The notes under the pieces are model-generated. The model had not been told where the DNA came from. It saw nothing but the letters and a program-made list of their open reading frames with translations, and did no database searches. A stretch of 17,915 nucleotides of DNA from assembly GCA_964012875.1 (NCBI GenBank), contig CAXGUU010000033.1, positions 1 to 17,915 of the forward strand, written 5' to 3'. This stretch comes from CAXGUU01 sp964012875 (GTDB lineage Bacteria > Pseudomonadota > Gammaproteobacteria > Ga0077536). Below, in pieces: positions 1 to 7,375 of the stretch (position 1 is the stretch's first letter; every line of letters starts with the position of its first letter). The position numbers and the translations under genes were made by a program.

Positions 1-18
1 CCCGAGGGCTTCCGTCTG

Positions 19-702
19 ATGCGTCTGGCCATCATCATTCCGGCCCTGAACGAGGCAAAGGCCTTACCGCAATTGCTAGCTCAACTGCAGGCCTGGCGTG
101 ACACCGGCGACGAAGTCATTGTCGTCGATGGTGGCAGTGACGACGCGACGCGCGAGCTGGCCAGCCCCTGGGTCGATCAATTGTTGAATTCAGAACGCGG
201 TCGCGCTCGCCAGCTAAACGCGGGCGCCGCCGCGGCGTCAGATTCGGCGCAGGCATTCTGGTTTCTGCATGCGGACAGCGATATTGCCTGTGTCCGGCGC
301 GACGAGATCGTCACGGCATTGTTGTCGACCTCTCCGTGGGGCTGGTGTACCGTCGCAATCGATGACCAGGCACCCTTTTTCAGGCTGGTCGAGCGCTGTA
401 TGCGATGGCGATCCAGCGCAACACGTGTGTGTACGGGCGACCAGGCCATGTTTGTCGACCGACGCCTGTTCGAGCGTTTGGGGCAGTACCGGGATATCGC
501 GTTGATGGAAGACGTAGAGTTCGCCAAGCGGGCGCGACAATTTCGTATGCCTCATGTCGTTCGCGGCACGGTCCGAACATCGTCTCGACGCTGGCGTGGA
601 CGAGGCGTTTTGAAAACAGTCCTGCTCATGTGGCGGCTTCGCTTACTGTGGTGGCTGGGCATTTCACCTGCGCGGCTGGCGCGTGCTTACGACCATCGCT
701 GA
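19..702 (+). CDS. Family 2 glycosyltransferase, TIGR04283-like
   Basis: A 227-residue protein with a GT-A nucleotide-sugar-binding fold. The N-terminus RLAIIIPALNEAKALPQLL is the classic family 2 opening, followed by EVIVVDGGSDD (first acidic motif) and WFLHADSDI, which holds the metal-binding aspartates near residues 84-88. The ALMEDVEFAKRAR segment near residue 160 is the usual acceptor-side ED motif. Length and motifs fit the TIGR04283 group (rSAM/selenodomain-associated transferase 2), which typically sits beside a TIGR04282 gene, as here. The substrate is unknown; a role in cell-surface sugar or thio-sugar chemistry is only inferred. The ATG at 19 directly precedes the conserved strand. 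A GAGG lies 11 bases upstream, so the ribosome site is weak or cut by the window edge. The C-terminus is arginine- and tryptophan-rich, perhaps membrane-associated. Confidence 0.85.
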   Translation: MRLAIIIPALNEAKALPQLLAQLQAWRDTGDEVIVVDGGSDDATRELASPWVDQLLNSERGRARQLNAGAAAASDSAQAFWFLHADSDIACVRRDEIVTALLSTSPWGWCTVAIDDQAPFFRLVERCMRWRSSATRVCTGDQAMFVDRRLFERLGQYRDIALMEDVEFAKRARQFRMPHVVRGTVRTSSRRWRGRGVLKTVLLMWRLRLLWWLGISPARLARAYDHR

Positions 703-724
703 TCGCGCTACCACCGTGGGCCGC

Positions 725-1357
725 ATGGAACGCGGTCTGCCCGCGGCGGGCGCGACCGTGATTGTATTTGCCCGCCGGCCGCGAGCGGGCGCGGTCAAGC
801 GTCGCCTCGGGCGGTCCGTGGGCGGCGCGCGCGCGAACCGGGTCTACCGTACGTTGCTGAATCGAAGCCTAGCCGTAGCCTCGGAATTGGCACACGTGCG
901 GCGCATTTTGCTGGTCGCTGAACGCGGCGACAGACCATGGTTCAGCAGGAATGTCGGGCGTAAGCGCTGGCGCATCGCAGTTCAAGAAGGTGACGGGCTC
1001 GGCGAACGCATGCTGAACGCATTTAACCGGTATTGCGATGGACAAAACCCGGTTGTATTGATCGGGTCGGACATTGCAGATTGTACCGCCGGTGATCTAC
1101 GCCGCGCTGTGCGCGCGTTGACGTCAGCTGATGTCGTGATCGGCCCCGTCACCGATGGTGGTTACTGGCTTATCGGTATGCGTGAACCGGTGGCGGCTTT
1201 GTTCGCTGGAATCGACTGGAGCGAGCCGACCGTGTTCGCCTACACGATGGACCGGGTGAAACGTTCAAAGCACAGCCATCGGATTGTTGGTCGCCGTAAC
1301 GACATTGATCGTGGCCGCGATCTCGGGATATTGCGACGGCGCTCAATGCGACGCTAG
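725..1357 (+). CDS. DUF2064 / TIGR04282-like nucleotidyl- or glycosyltransferase
   Basis: A 210-residue protein if it starts at ATG 725. An ATG at 683 would add 14 residues and overlap the previous gene by 20 bases. The later start is preferred because the family begins just before VIVFARRPRAGAVKRRL, a match to the usual FAKxPxxGxVKTRL opening. Other family signatures are QEGDGLGERM, the acidic motif IGSDIADCT and GPVTDGGYWLIGM near residue 150. The fold resembles CofC/MobA nucleotidyltransferases, but no reaction is established for this group. The stop-to-start gap to the TIGR04283 gene is 22 bases, so the two are probably cotranscribed. The protein is unusually rich in arginine, including a basic C-terminal tail (RRRSMRR), and the aspartate-rich C-terminal VDTP-type motif is only loosely kept (NDIDRGRDL). 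Confidence 0.82.
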   Translation: MERGLPAAGATVIVFARRPRAGAVKRRLGRSVGGARANRVYRTLLNRSLAVASELAHVRRILLVAERGDRPWFSRNVGRKRWRIAVQEGDGLGERMLNAFNRYCDGQNPVVLIGSDIADCTAGDLRRAVRALTSADVVIGPVTDGGYWLIGMREPVAALFAGIDWSEPTVFAYTMDRVKRSKHSHRIVGRRNDIDRGRDLGILRRRSMRR

Positions 1358-1589
1358 CGAATGGGTAAGTGTTTCTATTCCAACCTTGCCGCACCGCGAT
1401 CGTGTGTATCTTGCGCCAGACATAGCGTCGGAAGACTGACGCATTCATTCCGCAATGGACTGCGATCGGGTGTCACTATATCGACACTTGCAACCGATGC
1501 CATACTAATTCCGATGCGCTAAATAACGCCAACCACTTGCAGGGCGGCCCAGGAAGCGTGAATTCACATCCAACTGTACTGTTAATCGG

Positions 1590-2010
1590 TTGGATCATGA
1601 GGGGCGCGAGATGATTCAATTGACAACGCCGTGTATCGAATCGCTCACACAGTACAAGTGGCCCGGTAACGTCCGTGAACTCGCCAATCTGGTCGAACGC
1701 CTGTCGATTCCCTACCCCAAGTGCGCGGTTGACGTCCACGATCTGCCGCAAAAATACAGGTCACCGGAAGTTGTGGCGCGCGCCTTCGCGCCTGAACGAC
1801 GATGAATGCTTACGCGCCATTCCTGCTGATGGCATTGACCTGAAAGAGCATTTATCCGACATCGAACGTGAATTGATCCTGCGCGCGCTCAATGATGCCG
1901 ATTGGGTGGTCTCGCACGCGGCCAAACAACTGCGCATGGGGCGCACGACGTTGGCCGAGAAGATGTGCAAATTCGGACTCCAGCGTGACGATTTAGCGCC
2001 AGGCGTTTGA
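1590..2010 (+). pseudogene. fleQ: Relic of fleQ (flagellar sigma-54 regulator), C-terminal part
   Basis: Two overlapping frames together read as the end of a FleQ-type enhancer-binding protein, the master activator of flagellar genes in many gammaproteobacteria. The first frame gives LDHEGREMIQ, then YKWPGNVRELANLVERLSI and DVHDLPQKYR, the end of the AAA+ domain. The match then continues in the next frame with GIDLKEHLSDIERELILRAL and a Fis-type helix-turn-helix, HAAKQLRMGRTTLAEKM, ending at a natural-looking stop. The frame changes between about 1770 and 1800. The Walker A/B and GAFTGA parts of the AAA+ core and the receiver-like N-terminus are not found upstream. No RBS or start is convincing. 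This is a truncated, frameshifted remnant; a surviving short DNA-binding peptide cannot be excluded but is unlikely. Confidence 0.85.
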
Positions 2011-2227
2011 CGGCGGCGGCGGGGAATCGCCAGCGGGCCTGTCCAGGTAACAGGTCCGGTATGCATCGCGGCGGGACCTGGCCAACTCTCAGCAGGGTTT
2101 GACGGGGGATGCACGCCGTCGCTTGCCGAGCGGACGCCTCTGATTGCTCCGCACTTGTTTCCGTCAGCGTTGAAGCGCAGCGCAGGCTTTTTTGTAACGC
2201 TTTTCTGCGGACCCAAAATGCCGGGAG

Positions 2228-3226
2228 TCAGGCCGAAATCGTTTTGCGGAAATATTCGATCGTCGCTTCCAGCCCGTTTCTCAGCTCTGTCGTTGGTTGC
2301 CAGTCGAGGGTTTGCATGGCCAGTGAAATATCTGGCTGACGCTGTCGGGGATCGTCGGTCGGCAGCGATTCATAATGCAGTTCAGATCGGCTGCCGGTCA
2401 TCTCCAAGACGATTTCTGCCAGTTCCGCGATTGTAAACTCGTTGGGGTTGCCGAGATTGATCGGTCCGACGACATCGTCGTCCGAATCCATTAACCGCAT
2501 CAGTCCATTGACTAAATCAGCGACGTAGCAGAACGAACGCGTCTGGGCGCCGTCCCCGTAGACTGTTATGGGGCGCCCGCTCAATGCCTGAACAATAAAG
2601 TTCGAGACCACCCGACCGTCGTTCGGATGCATCCGCGGCCCATAAGTATTGAAGATGCGGGCGACTTTAATCTGTACTTGGTGTTGGCGGTGGTAATCGA
2701 AAAACAGGGTTTCTGCGCAGCGCTTGCCTTCGTCATAACACGCCCGCGGACCGATCGGATTGGTGTGGCCCCAGTATGATTCGTGCTGCGGGTGTATTTC
2801 CGGATCGCCATAGACCTCGCTGGTCGACGCCTGCAGGATTTTGCCGCCGATACGTTTCGCCAGGCCCAGCATATTGATCGCGCCGTGGACGCTGGTTTTA
2901 GTTGTCTGCACGGGATCGTGCTGGTAGTGAATGGGCGAAGCGGGACACGCGAGATTGTAGATCTGGTCGGCTTCGACGAAGAGCGGAAAGGTGATGTCAT
3001 GCCGCATTAATTCGAAACTCGGACGGTCGAGGAGGTGGAGAATGTTGGCTTTGCTGCCGGTGTAGAAATTATCGACACAGAGCACATCGTCGCCGCGTTC
3101 GAGCAGACGTTCGCACAGGTGAGAGCCAAGGAACCCCGCGCCCCCGGTCACCACAATTCGTTTCTTGACAGGCACGAAGGCGTACGGTTTTTGGCGCCTG
3201 GGCGCCTCGGAGTTTGGCTCTGACAG
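2228..3226 (-). CDS. uxs: UDP-glucuronate decarboxylase (UDP-xylose synthase)
   Basis: An extended short-chain dehydrogenase that oxidises and decarboxylates UDP-glucuronate to UDP-xylose with bound NAD, in the cytoplasm. It shows RIVVTGGAGFLGSHL (NAD-binding GxxGxxG), DNFYTGSKANI, the UXS-typical NLACPASPIHYQ, STSEVYGDP, a YxxxK catalytic pair in ACYDEGKR (tyrosine and lysine), ARIFNTYGPRMHPNDGRVVS and YGDGAQTRSFCYV. Length (about 315-332 residues) is normal. The longest frame opens at GTG 3259, but the only clear Shine-Dalgarno, AAGGAG at 3239-3234, lies 7 bases before a CTG at 3226. GTG 3175 also sits just before the Rossmann strand and lacks an RBS. I report the CTG start tentatively. The gene stands alone between two flagellar relics; its product probably feeds surface polysaccharide synthesis. 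Confidence 0.92.
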   Translation of the reverse strand: MSEPNSEAPRRQKPYAFVPVKKRIVVTGGAGFLGSHLCERLLERGDDVLCVDNFYTGSKANILHLLDRPSFELMRHDITFPLFVEADQIYNLACPASPIHYQHDPVQTTKTSVHGAINMLGLAKRIGGKILQASTSEVYGDPEIHPQHESYWGHTNPIGPRACYDEGKRCAETLFFDYHRQHQVQIKVARIFNTYGPRMHPNDGRVVSNFIVQALSGRPITVYGDGAQTRSFCYVADLVNGLMRLMDSDDDVVGPINLGNPNEFTIAELAEIVLEMTGSRSELHYESLPTDDPRQRQPDISLAMQTLDWQPTTELRNGLEATIEYFRKTISA

Positions 3227-3333
3227 GGAATATCTCCTTGATTTGTCGCTCGGCAACACCGGTTAGAGGAACAAAGCATGTGCCGGGGTTTCAACCTGGT
3301 TACCGCCGAGTGTAAGCCCTAATAGGTAGCTGA

Positions 3334-3579
3334 AAAACTAGCGCTGAGGCCGTTCGCGGCGTTCTGTGCCGCCATTGGCAGGCTTTTGCCGATTGGCAGG
3401 GAGCTTCAGTTGGGATGGGCGGCCGCTCGAGCACCGGGGCTACGGCGCGATTTCTGGCATACCCTGTGCTCCTCTTACTGAAGCGGTCGATTTCGCGACA
3501 GATTTTTGACGTCGAGGCTGCGAATGAGGAGCCGAGCAAGAAGACAAAAATCGAACGGACGCCGGGGCGCTCAGTGTAA
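3334..3579 (+). other. Unrecognised open frame ending in an overlapping stop/start
   Basis: From after the TGA at 3331 to TAA at 3577-3579 the frame is open for 81 codons. Its stop overlaps the ATG of the next small gene (TAATG), an arrangement typical of operons. An in-frame ATG is at 3415, without a good RBS. The C-terminus reads QIFDVEAANEEPSKKTKIER. By position it could be the end of a decayed chemotaxis-operon gene such as cheW, since DUF2802 genes usually follow cheW, but I see no reliable CheW motif. It may be the 3' end of a broken gene rather than a working one. Confidence 0.3.
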
Positions 3580-3737
3580 TGGACATCAAGCCCATAAGAC
3601 CAGCAACCCTGCCGAGCCCGGTGGAAAAGATTGACCCGAGTGGCTGTAAGGAAGGGCGCCGCGGGCGCAAACATGACCTGAAGCAGAAGCGCAGCGATGG
3701 AGAAGATCAGGGCACCGGTATCGATACCTACGCATGA
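3579..3737 (+). CDS. Small basic protein (52 aa), flagellar-operon context
   Basis: ATG at 3579 overlaps the preceding stop (TAATG), and its TGA at 3735-3737 overlaps the ATG of the DUF2802 relic (ATGA). The product begins MDIKPIRPATLPSPVEKIDP, has a central run rich in lysine, arginine and glycine (KEGRRGRKHDLKQKRSDGED), and ends in GIDTYA. There is no membrane segment or signal peptide; the composition suggests a disordered, charged peptide. The frame is free of lesions although its downstream partner is broken. I cannot assign a family. The tight coupling and orderly layout argue that it was a real operon member. With motility apparently lost, it may now be non-functional despite being intact. 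Confidence 0.5.
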   Translation: MDIKPIRPATLPSPVEKIDPSGCKEGRRGRKHDLKQKRSDGEDQGTGIDTYA

Positions 3738-4136
3738 CGATAATTGAATGTCACGCCGAAATCGGATTGGTCATTGCTGCGGCGTTCATCGTGGTGACCT
3801 ACCTCAAGGCCCGCCAGCAGGCAAGAAACCTCAAGTGTGAACTACACGCTACCCGCGAGTAGGTCACTGCACTTCAGGCCGACTTCGCTGCACTGCTTCG
3901 TTGTGCCCGTACGAGCAGTCGCCGGCGTTAGTGACGCCGAGAGCTTTGATCGACGTATGCACAAACAACTCGTCCGGATTCAATTGGAGCGGTACGGAAA
4001 TCATCTCATGGTCGAGCATGCGATGAAGCTCCTGCCCAGTGGCCATAACCTCACTGAAGTGACCCAAGTACGTGGTCTAAGCGAAGGCGAAGTCGAAATT
4101 CTGACTGACCGGGCCCGATCCCAACCCGCTGCTTGA
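3734..4136 (+). pseudogene. Broken DUF2802 gene (flagellar/chemotaxis operon member)
   Basis: ATG at 3734 overlaps the stop of the 52-aa gene (ATGA). The N-terminus has the single membrane segment and coiled start typical of DUF2802 proteins: IGLVIAAAFIVVTYLKARQQ, then CELHATRE. An in-frame TAG at 3860-3862 interrupts it, and reading through gives VTALQADFAALLRCA, the family's next segment. The match then moves to another frame (AVAGVSD, then MHKQLVRIQLERY and the C-terminal domain HNLTEVTQVRGLSEGEVEIL), so there is also a frameshift near 3890-3915. DUF2802 genes usually end the cheA-cheB-motCD-parA-cheW operon in gammaproteobacteria; their function is not well defined. One nonsense and one frameshift mutation make this a recent-looking pseudogene. 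Confidence 0.8.
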
Positions 4137-4191
4137 TTTGCCCGCCACACGAACAACCACCTGACAGGTGCCGTTGCTGCCGCTCACACCG

Positions 4192-4197
4192 TATAAT
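4192..4197 (+). promoter_or_regulatory. -10 box of tRNA-Ser(GGA) promoter
   Basis: A perfect TATAAT lies 18 bases before the tRNA, followed by a GC-rich discriminator (CCGCG) as expected for stringently controlled stable-RNA promoters. No good -35 hexamer is found at 16-18 base spacing. Confidence 0.6.
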
Positions 4198-4215
4198 CCG
4201 CGTCCTCGGCAAAAC

Positions 4216-4305
4216 GGAGAGATGGCTGAGTGGTTGAAGGCGCACGCCTGGAAAGTGTGTATACGTTCACGCGTATCGAGGGTTCGAATCCCTCTCTCTC
4301 CGCCA
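4216..4305 (+). tRNA. tRNA-Ser, anticodon GGA
   Basis: A 90-base class II tRNA. The 5' arm GGAGAGA pairs with TCTCTCC, followed by discriminator G and an encoded CCA. The anticodon loop CTGGAAA gives GGA, which reads UCC and UCU serine codons. A long variable arm follows (around GTATACGTTCACGCGTAT), as required for tRNA-Ser. The T arm is GAGGG-TTCGAAT-CCCTC. It stands alone between the DUF2802 relic and the catabolic cluster. Confidence 0.96.
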
Positions 4306-4314
4306 ACAAATCTG

Positions 4315-4346
4315 TCTCTGAGAGCCGTCTCTTCGGCCCTCAGAGA
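4315..4346 (+). terminator. Hairpin just after tRNA-Ser(GGA)
   Basis: TCTCTGAG and CTCAGAGA form an 8-bp stem, extended inward by GCCG/CGGC across one A-C mismatch, with loop TCTCTT. It starts 10 bases after the tRNA CCA. No T-run follows on either strand, so it could be a processing or stability hairpin rather than an intrinsic terminator. Confidence 0.4.
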
Positions 4347-4429
4347 GCCTCTCGCCAAGTCAAAGGGTGAACTTCAATTTCGCGCGAAAGGTAGGGCGTT
4401 ATTTCGCGACGGTGGTCGCGGTATCTCCT

Positions 4430-5148
4430 GAACCGGACTGATTTTCTTCGGGGGCCATTTTGCTTGTTCGGAGTTGCATGGCCGCCGCCACCGACTCGCT
4501 TGCTCAGCTGGGGCACGAAACCGACGATATCGTCTGCTAGTTGGCGCGCAAAAGCGATGGCGAGATAGTCATGAAATTCCGCACCGACCACTTACAGGCC
4601 GATGGGTAGACCTGCGGTCGATGGACCGGTGGGAAATGCCGTGGTGGCCATCTGCGGGCAGATCAAAATATCCCATTCGCTGAAAAAGGCTTGGAAGGCC
4701 TGGCGCAGCTCGAAATGTTTGTTATTGTTTGCAGTCCACTCGCCGTGTTCCTGTATTGAGTAGCGTGCATACATTGCCGGGAAGGACCGATCGTCCGGCG
4801 AAAGCTCGGTGTGCGCTTCGCGTCGTCACTGTTTCTCCAGTTAAAGCAAACCCGCAGACATCACGCCCCACAACAAGCTGTGGTAAACATCATAACTATC
4901 GTTCAAGTCGATAGCGGGCCTGACCCACGGTACCGTTCTGATCCGGAACGCCCGCGCGGGTCGCGGAGAAACTCTATAGCTTCTTCAATGATTTCGCCTG
5001 CACCGATTTTATTCTATCGAGCCATTTCACCGGGCTCCCCCCAGAGAAAAGCAACCCTTCCAATGAGTCGTTTGCACGCGAGGTGATGCCGCAATTCCGG
5101 AATCGGTAACGGCCCTTGTTCGTATTTCCAATCGGCCGCATTCGCCCA
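4430..5148 (-). pseudogene. Relic of an amidase, C-terminal half
   Basis: Minus-strand fragments line up in order with the C-terminal half of an amidase-signature enzyme: ADWKYEQGPLPIPELRHHL, then VAFLWGEPGE, GEIIEEAIEFLRD, AIDLNDSYDVYHSLLWGVMS, ELSPDDRSFPAMYARY, HGEW, FFSEWDILICPQMATTAFP, STAGLPIGL, and finally VVGAEFHDYLAIAFARQLAD. The last five pieces share one frame but are cut by TAA (4841-4843), TGA (4826-4828) and TAA (4592-4594). Upstream there is at least one frameshift and another stop. The N-terminal half with the Ser-Ser-Lys triad and the glycine/serine-rich motif is missing; the relic abuts the stop of the next gene. It was probably the last gene of the catabolic cluster. The boundaries are approximate. 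Confidence 0.78.
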
Positions 5149-7239
5149 TCAGAGAAAGGTTCCGCCGCTTTCAGCAAGTGCTTTTAACAGCGGTGCCGGC
5201 TTCCACGACGCGGGGTCCTGCTCGGCGAACTCACACACACGCCGGTAGACTTCGGCCAGGCCGACATGATCGGCATAGAACATTGGTCCACCGAGATATG
5301 CAGGCACGCCGTACCCGTAGACATAAATGACATCGATGTCGCTCGCGCGCTGGGCGATCCCTTCATCGAGGATCCAGGCAGCCTCGTTGATGAGCGAGTA
5401 CATCAGCCGCTCAATCACTTCGGCGGCCGAAATCGTGCGCCGCGCAACACCTTTCTCTTCTGAATAATTGACGATCAGCTTTTCAATTTCCGGGTCACGC
5501 TCACGTCCCCGCGTTGCTGCATCGTATTTGTAATAGCCGGAGCCGGTTTTTTGGCCGAAACGGCCGAGTTCGCAGATGCGATCACCGAGCTCACAGTACC
5601 GTTCGCCCGGCGGCAGACTCTCCGGCAGCCCCTTGCCCTGGCGGATGCGCCAGCCCACGTCGAGACCCGCAAGGTCGGACATCGTGAGCGGCCCCATCGC
5701 AAAACCGAGATCGTAAATCGGATCATCAACTTCGTGCGGCAGGGCGCCTTCTTCGAGCATGTATTGCGATTGCGCGAGATACTTGTGAATCATGCGATTG
5801 CCGACGAAACCATCGCAGACACCCACCACCACACCGACCTTCTTGAGCGCTCTGGTCACGGCAAGTGTGGTCGCCAGGGTCTCGTGACTGGTTTTCTCGC
5901 CACGCACGATCTCCAGCAACTTCATCACATTAGCCGGGCTGAAAAAATGTGTGCCGATCACCTTCTCCGGACGCTTCGTGACGGCAGCGATTTCATCCAC
6001 GTCCAGCGTCGACGTATTCGAAGCAAGAATACATGCCGGTTTAGTGGCATCTTCAAGCTTCTCGAATACTTCTTTCTTGACGTCCATGTTTTCGTAGACC
6101 GCCTCGATCACCATGTCGACATCGGCCAGATCGTCATAGCTCAGGCTCGGTGTGATGAGCCCCATGCGGATGCCCACATCATCCATGCTGAGCCGACCTT
6201 TTTTGGCGGTGCGTTCGTAATTGCCGCGAATCGTCGCGAGTCCCTTGTCCAGGAACTTCTGCTCCATTTCGAGCAACACCACGGGAATGCCAACGTTGGC
6301 GAAATTCATCGCTATGCCGCCGCCCATGGTACCGGCGCCGATTACGCCGACCTTCTTGATATCGAGAATGTTGACGTCGCGCGGCATGTCGTCGACCTTG
6401 GCCGCTGCGCGTTCGGCAAAAAAGATATGACGTTGAGCCGCCGATTGCTGGCTGTCGTGTAATTCCTGGAAAAGCTCACGCTCCCGCTTCATGCCTTCAT
6501 CGAAAGGCAAGGTGCACGCTGCTTCAACTGCGGCCGCGCAATTCAGTGGTGCCATAAATCCACGCCGAGTTTTGCTGAGCTTTGCGCGTGTCCCCTCGAA
6601 CAGCGCGGGGTCGACATTGCTGACCTTCTCGTTCAGGTCGCGCACCTTTTTCAACGGCGCAGCTTCGGCCACAATCTTGCGCGCGAATGCCAGCGCGCCT
6701 TCTAGCAGCCCGCCCTCTTCAACGATTTCGTCGATCACGCCTGCTGCATGCGCCACTTTGGCCGGGAGCTGAGTGCCGCCGCAGATGGCATCGAGCGCGG
6801 CTTCAGCGCCAACCAGTCGGGGCAAGCGCTGCGTGCCACCGGCACCCGGTAACAAACCCAGGTGCACTTCCGGCAAGCCGACGCGGGCTGAGGGTACCGC
6901 CACCCGGTAGTGACAACACAACGCGGTTTCGAGGCCACCACCCAGCGCTGTACCGTGAATGGCCGCGACCACAGGCTTCGGCATATCCTCCATAACCTTC
7001 AGAGTGTCGAGAAAATGCGGCGGCTCCATCGGTTTGCCGAACTCCGAAATGTCCGCACCGGCGATAAAGGTGCGCCCGTCGCAGATGAGCAATACGGCGC
7101 TGGTCTCATCTTGACTCGCCGCGGCGAACGCCTGGCTCAAACCGTGCCGAACATGCTGCGATAACGCGTTAACCGGCGGATTGTTCACGGTGACGATGCC
7201 AACATCGCCGTCCTTGGTATAAGTCACTGATTTCGTCAT
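5149..7239 (-). CDS. Bifunctional enoyl-CoA hydratase / 3-hydroxyacyl-CoA dehydrogenase
   Basis: A 696-residue beta-oxidation enzyme that hydrates enoyl-CoA and then oxidises the 3-hydroxyacyl-CoA with NAD. The N-terminal crotonase domain has the oxyanion-hole segment (FIAGADISEFG) and both catalytic glutamates, E104 in GGGLETAL and E124 in PEVHLGLLPGAGGTQRLPR, 20 residues apart as in known hydratases. The dehydrogenase domain starts near residue 296 with VGVIGAGTMGGGIA; catalytic H431 is in GTHFFSPANVMKLLEIVRG, with E443 as the likely partner. Two C-terminal helical repeats follow. The architecture and length resemble FadB/FadJ and the peroxisomal multifunctional enzyme, but the exact ortholog is unclear. 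ATG at 7239 is preceded by AGGG at 8-base spacing. The 136-base gap to the monooxygenase gene leaves room for its own promoter. It should process acyl-CoA products of this cluster. Confidence 0.93.
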   Translation of the reverse strand: MTKSVTYTKDGDVGIVTVNNPPVNALSQHVRHGLSQAFAAASQDETSAVLLICDGRTFIAGADISEFGKPMEPPHFLDTLKVMEDMPKPVVAAIHGTALGGGLETALCCHYRVAVPSARVGLPEVHLGLLPGAGGTQRLPRLVGAEAALDAICGGTQLPAKVAHAAGVIDEIVEEGGLLEGALAFARKIVAEAAPLKKVRDLNEKVSNVDPALFEGTRAKLSKTRRGFMAPLNCAAAVEAACTLPFDEGMKRERELFQELHDSQQSAAQRHIFFAERAAAKVDDMPRDVNILDIKKVGVIGAGTMGGGIAMNFANVGIPVVLLEMEQKFLDKGLATIRGNYERTAKKGRLSMDDVGIRMGLITPSLSYDDLADVDMVIEAVYENMDVKKEVFEKLEDATKPACILASNTSTLDVDEIAAVTKRPEKVIGTHFFSPANVMKLLEIVRGEKTSHETLATTLAVTRALKKVGVVVGVCDGFVGNRMIHKYLAQSQYMLEEGALPHEVDDPIYDLGFAMGPLTMSDLAGLDVGWRIRQGKGLPESLPPGERYCELGDRICELGRFGQKTGSGYYKYDAATRGRERDPEIEKLIVNYSEEKGVARRTISAAEVIERLMYSLINEAAWILDEGIAQRASDIDVIYVYGYGVPAYLGGPMFYADHVGLAEVYRRVCEFAEQDPASWKPAPLLKALAESGGTFL

Positions 7240-7375
7240 GGGTCAGCCCTGTGTATTTCGCTAACGATATAACAAGTCGGTTTGGCGTTGTTTAGAGCGG
7301 GCGACAAAAGACGCCGGTTGCCGCTGAACGAAGAACCGGACTTATGACGATTGAATAGGTCGCATGTTTGTCCAA

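Noticed and set aside
1590..1805. Functional short FleQ-like regulator
   Set aside because: The first frame stops before the DNA-binding domain, and the ATP-binding core is absent upstream.
2174..2196. Possible plus-strand terminator after the fleQ relic (AAGC...GCTTTTTT)
   Set aside because: The stem is only 4-5 bp with a long loop; the T-run alone is not enough.
5551..6462. Plus-strand open frame of 303 codons
   Set aside because: It lies wholly opposite the enoyl-CoA hydratase/dehydrogenase gene, has His/Asp/Arg-rich shadow composition and no family motif.
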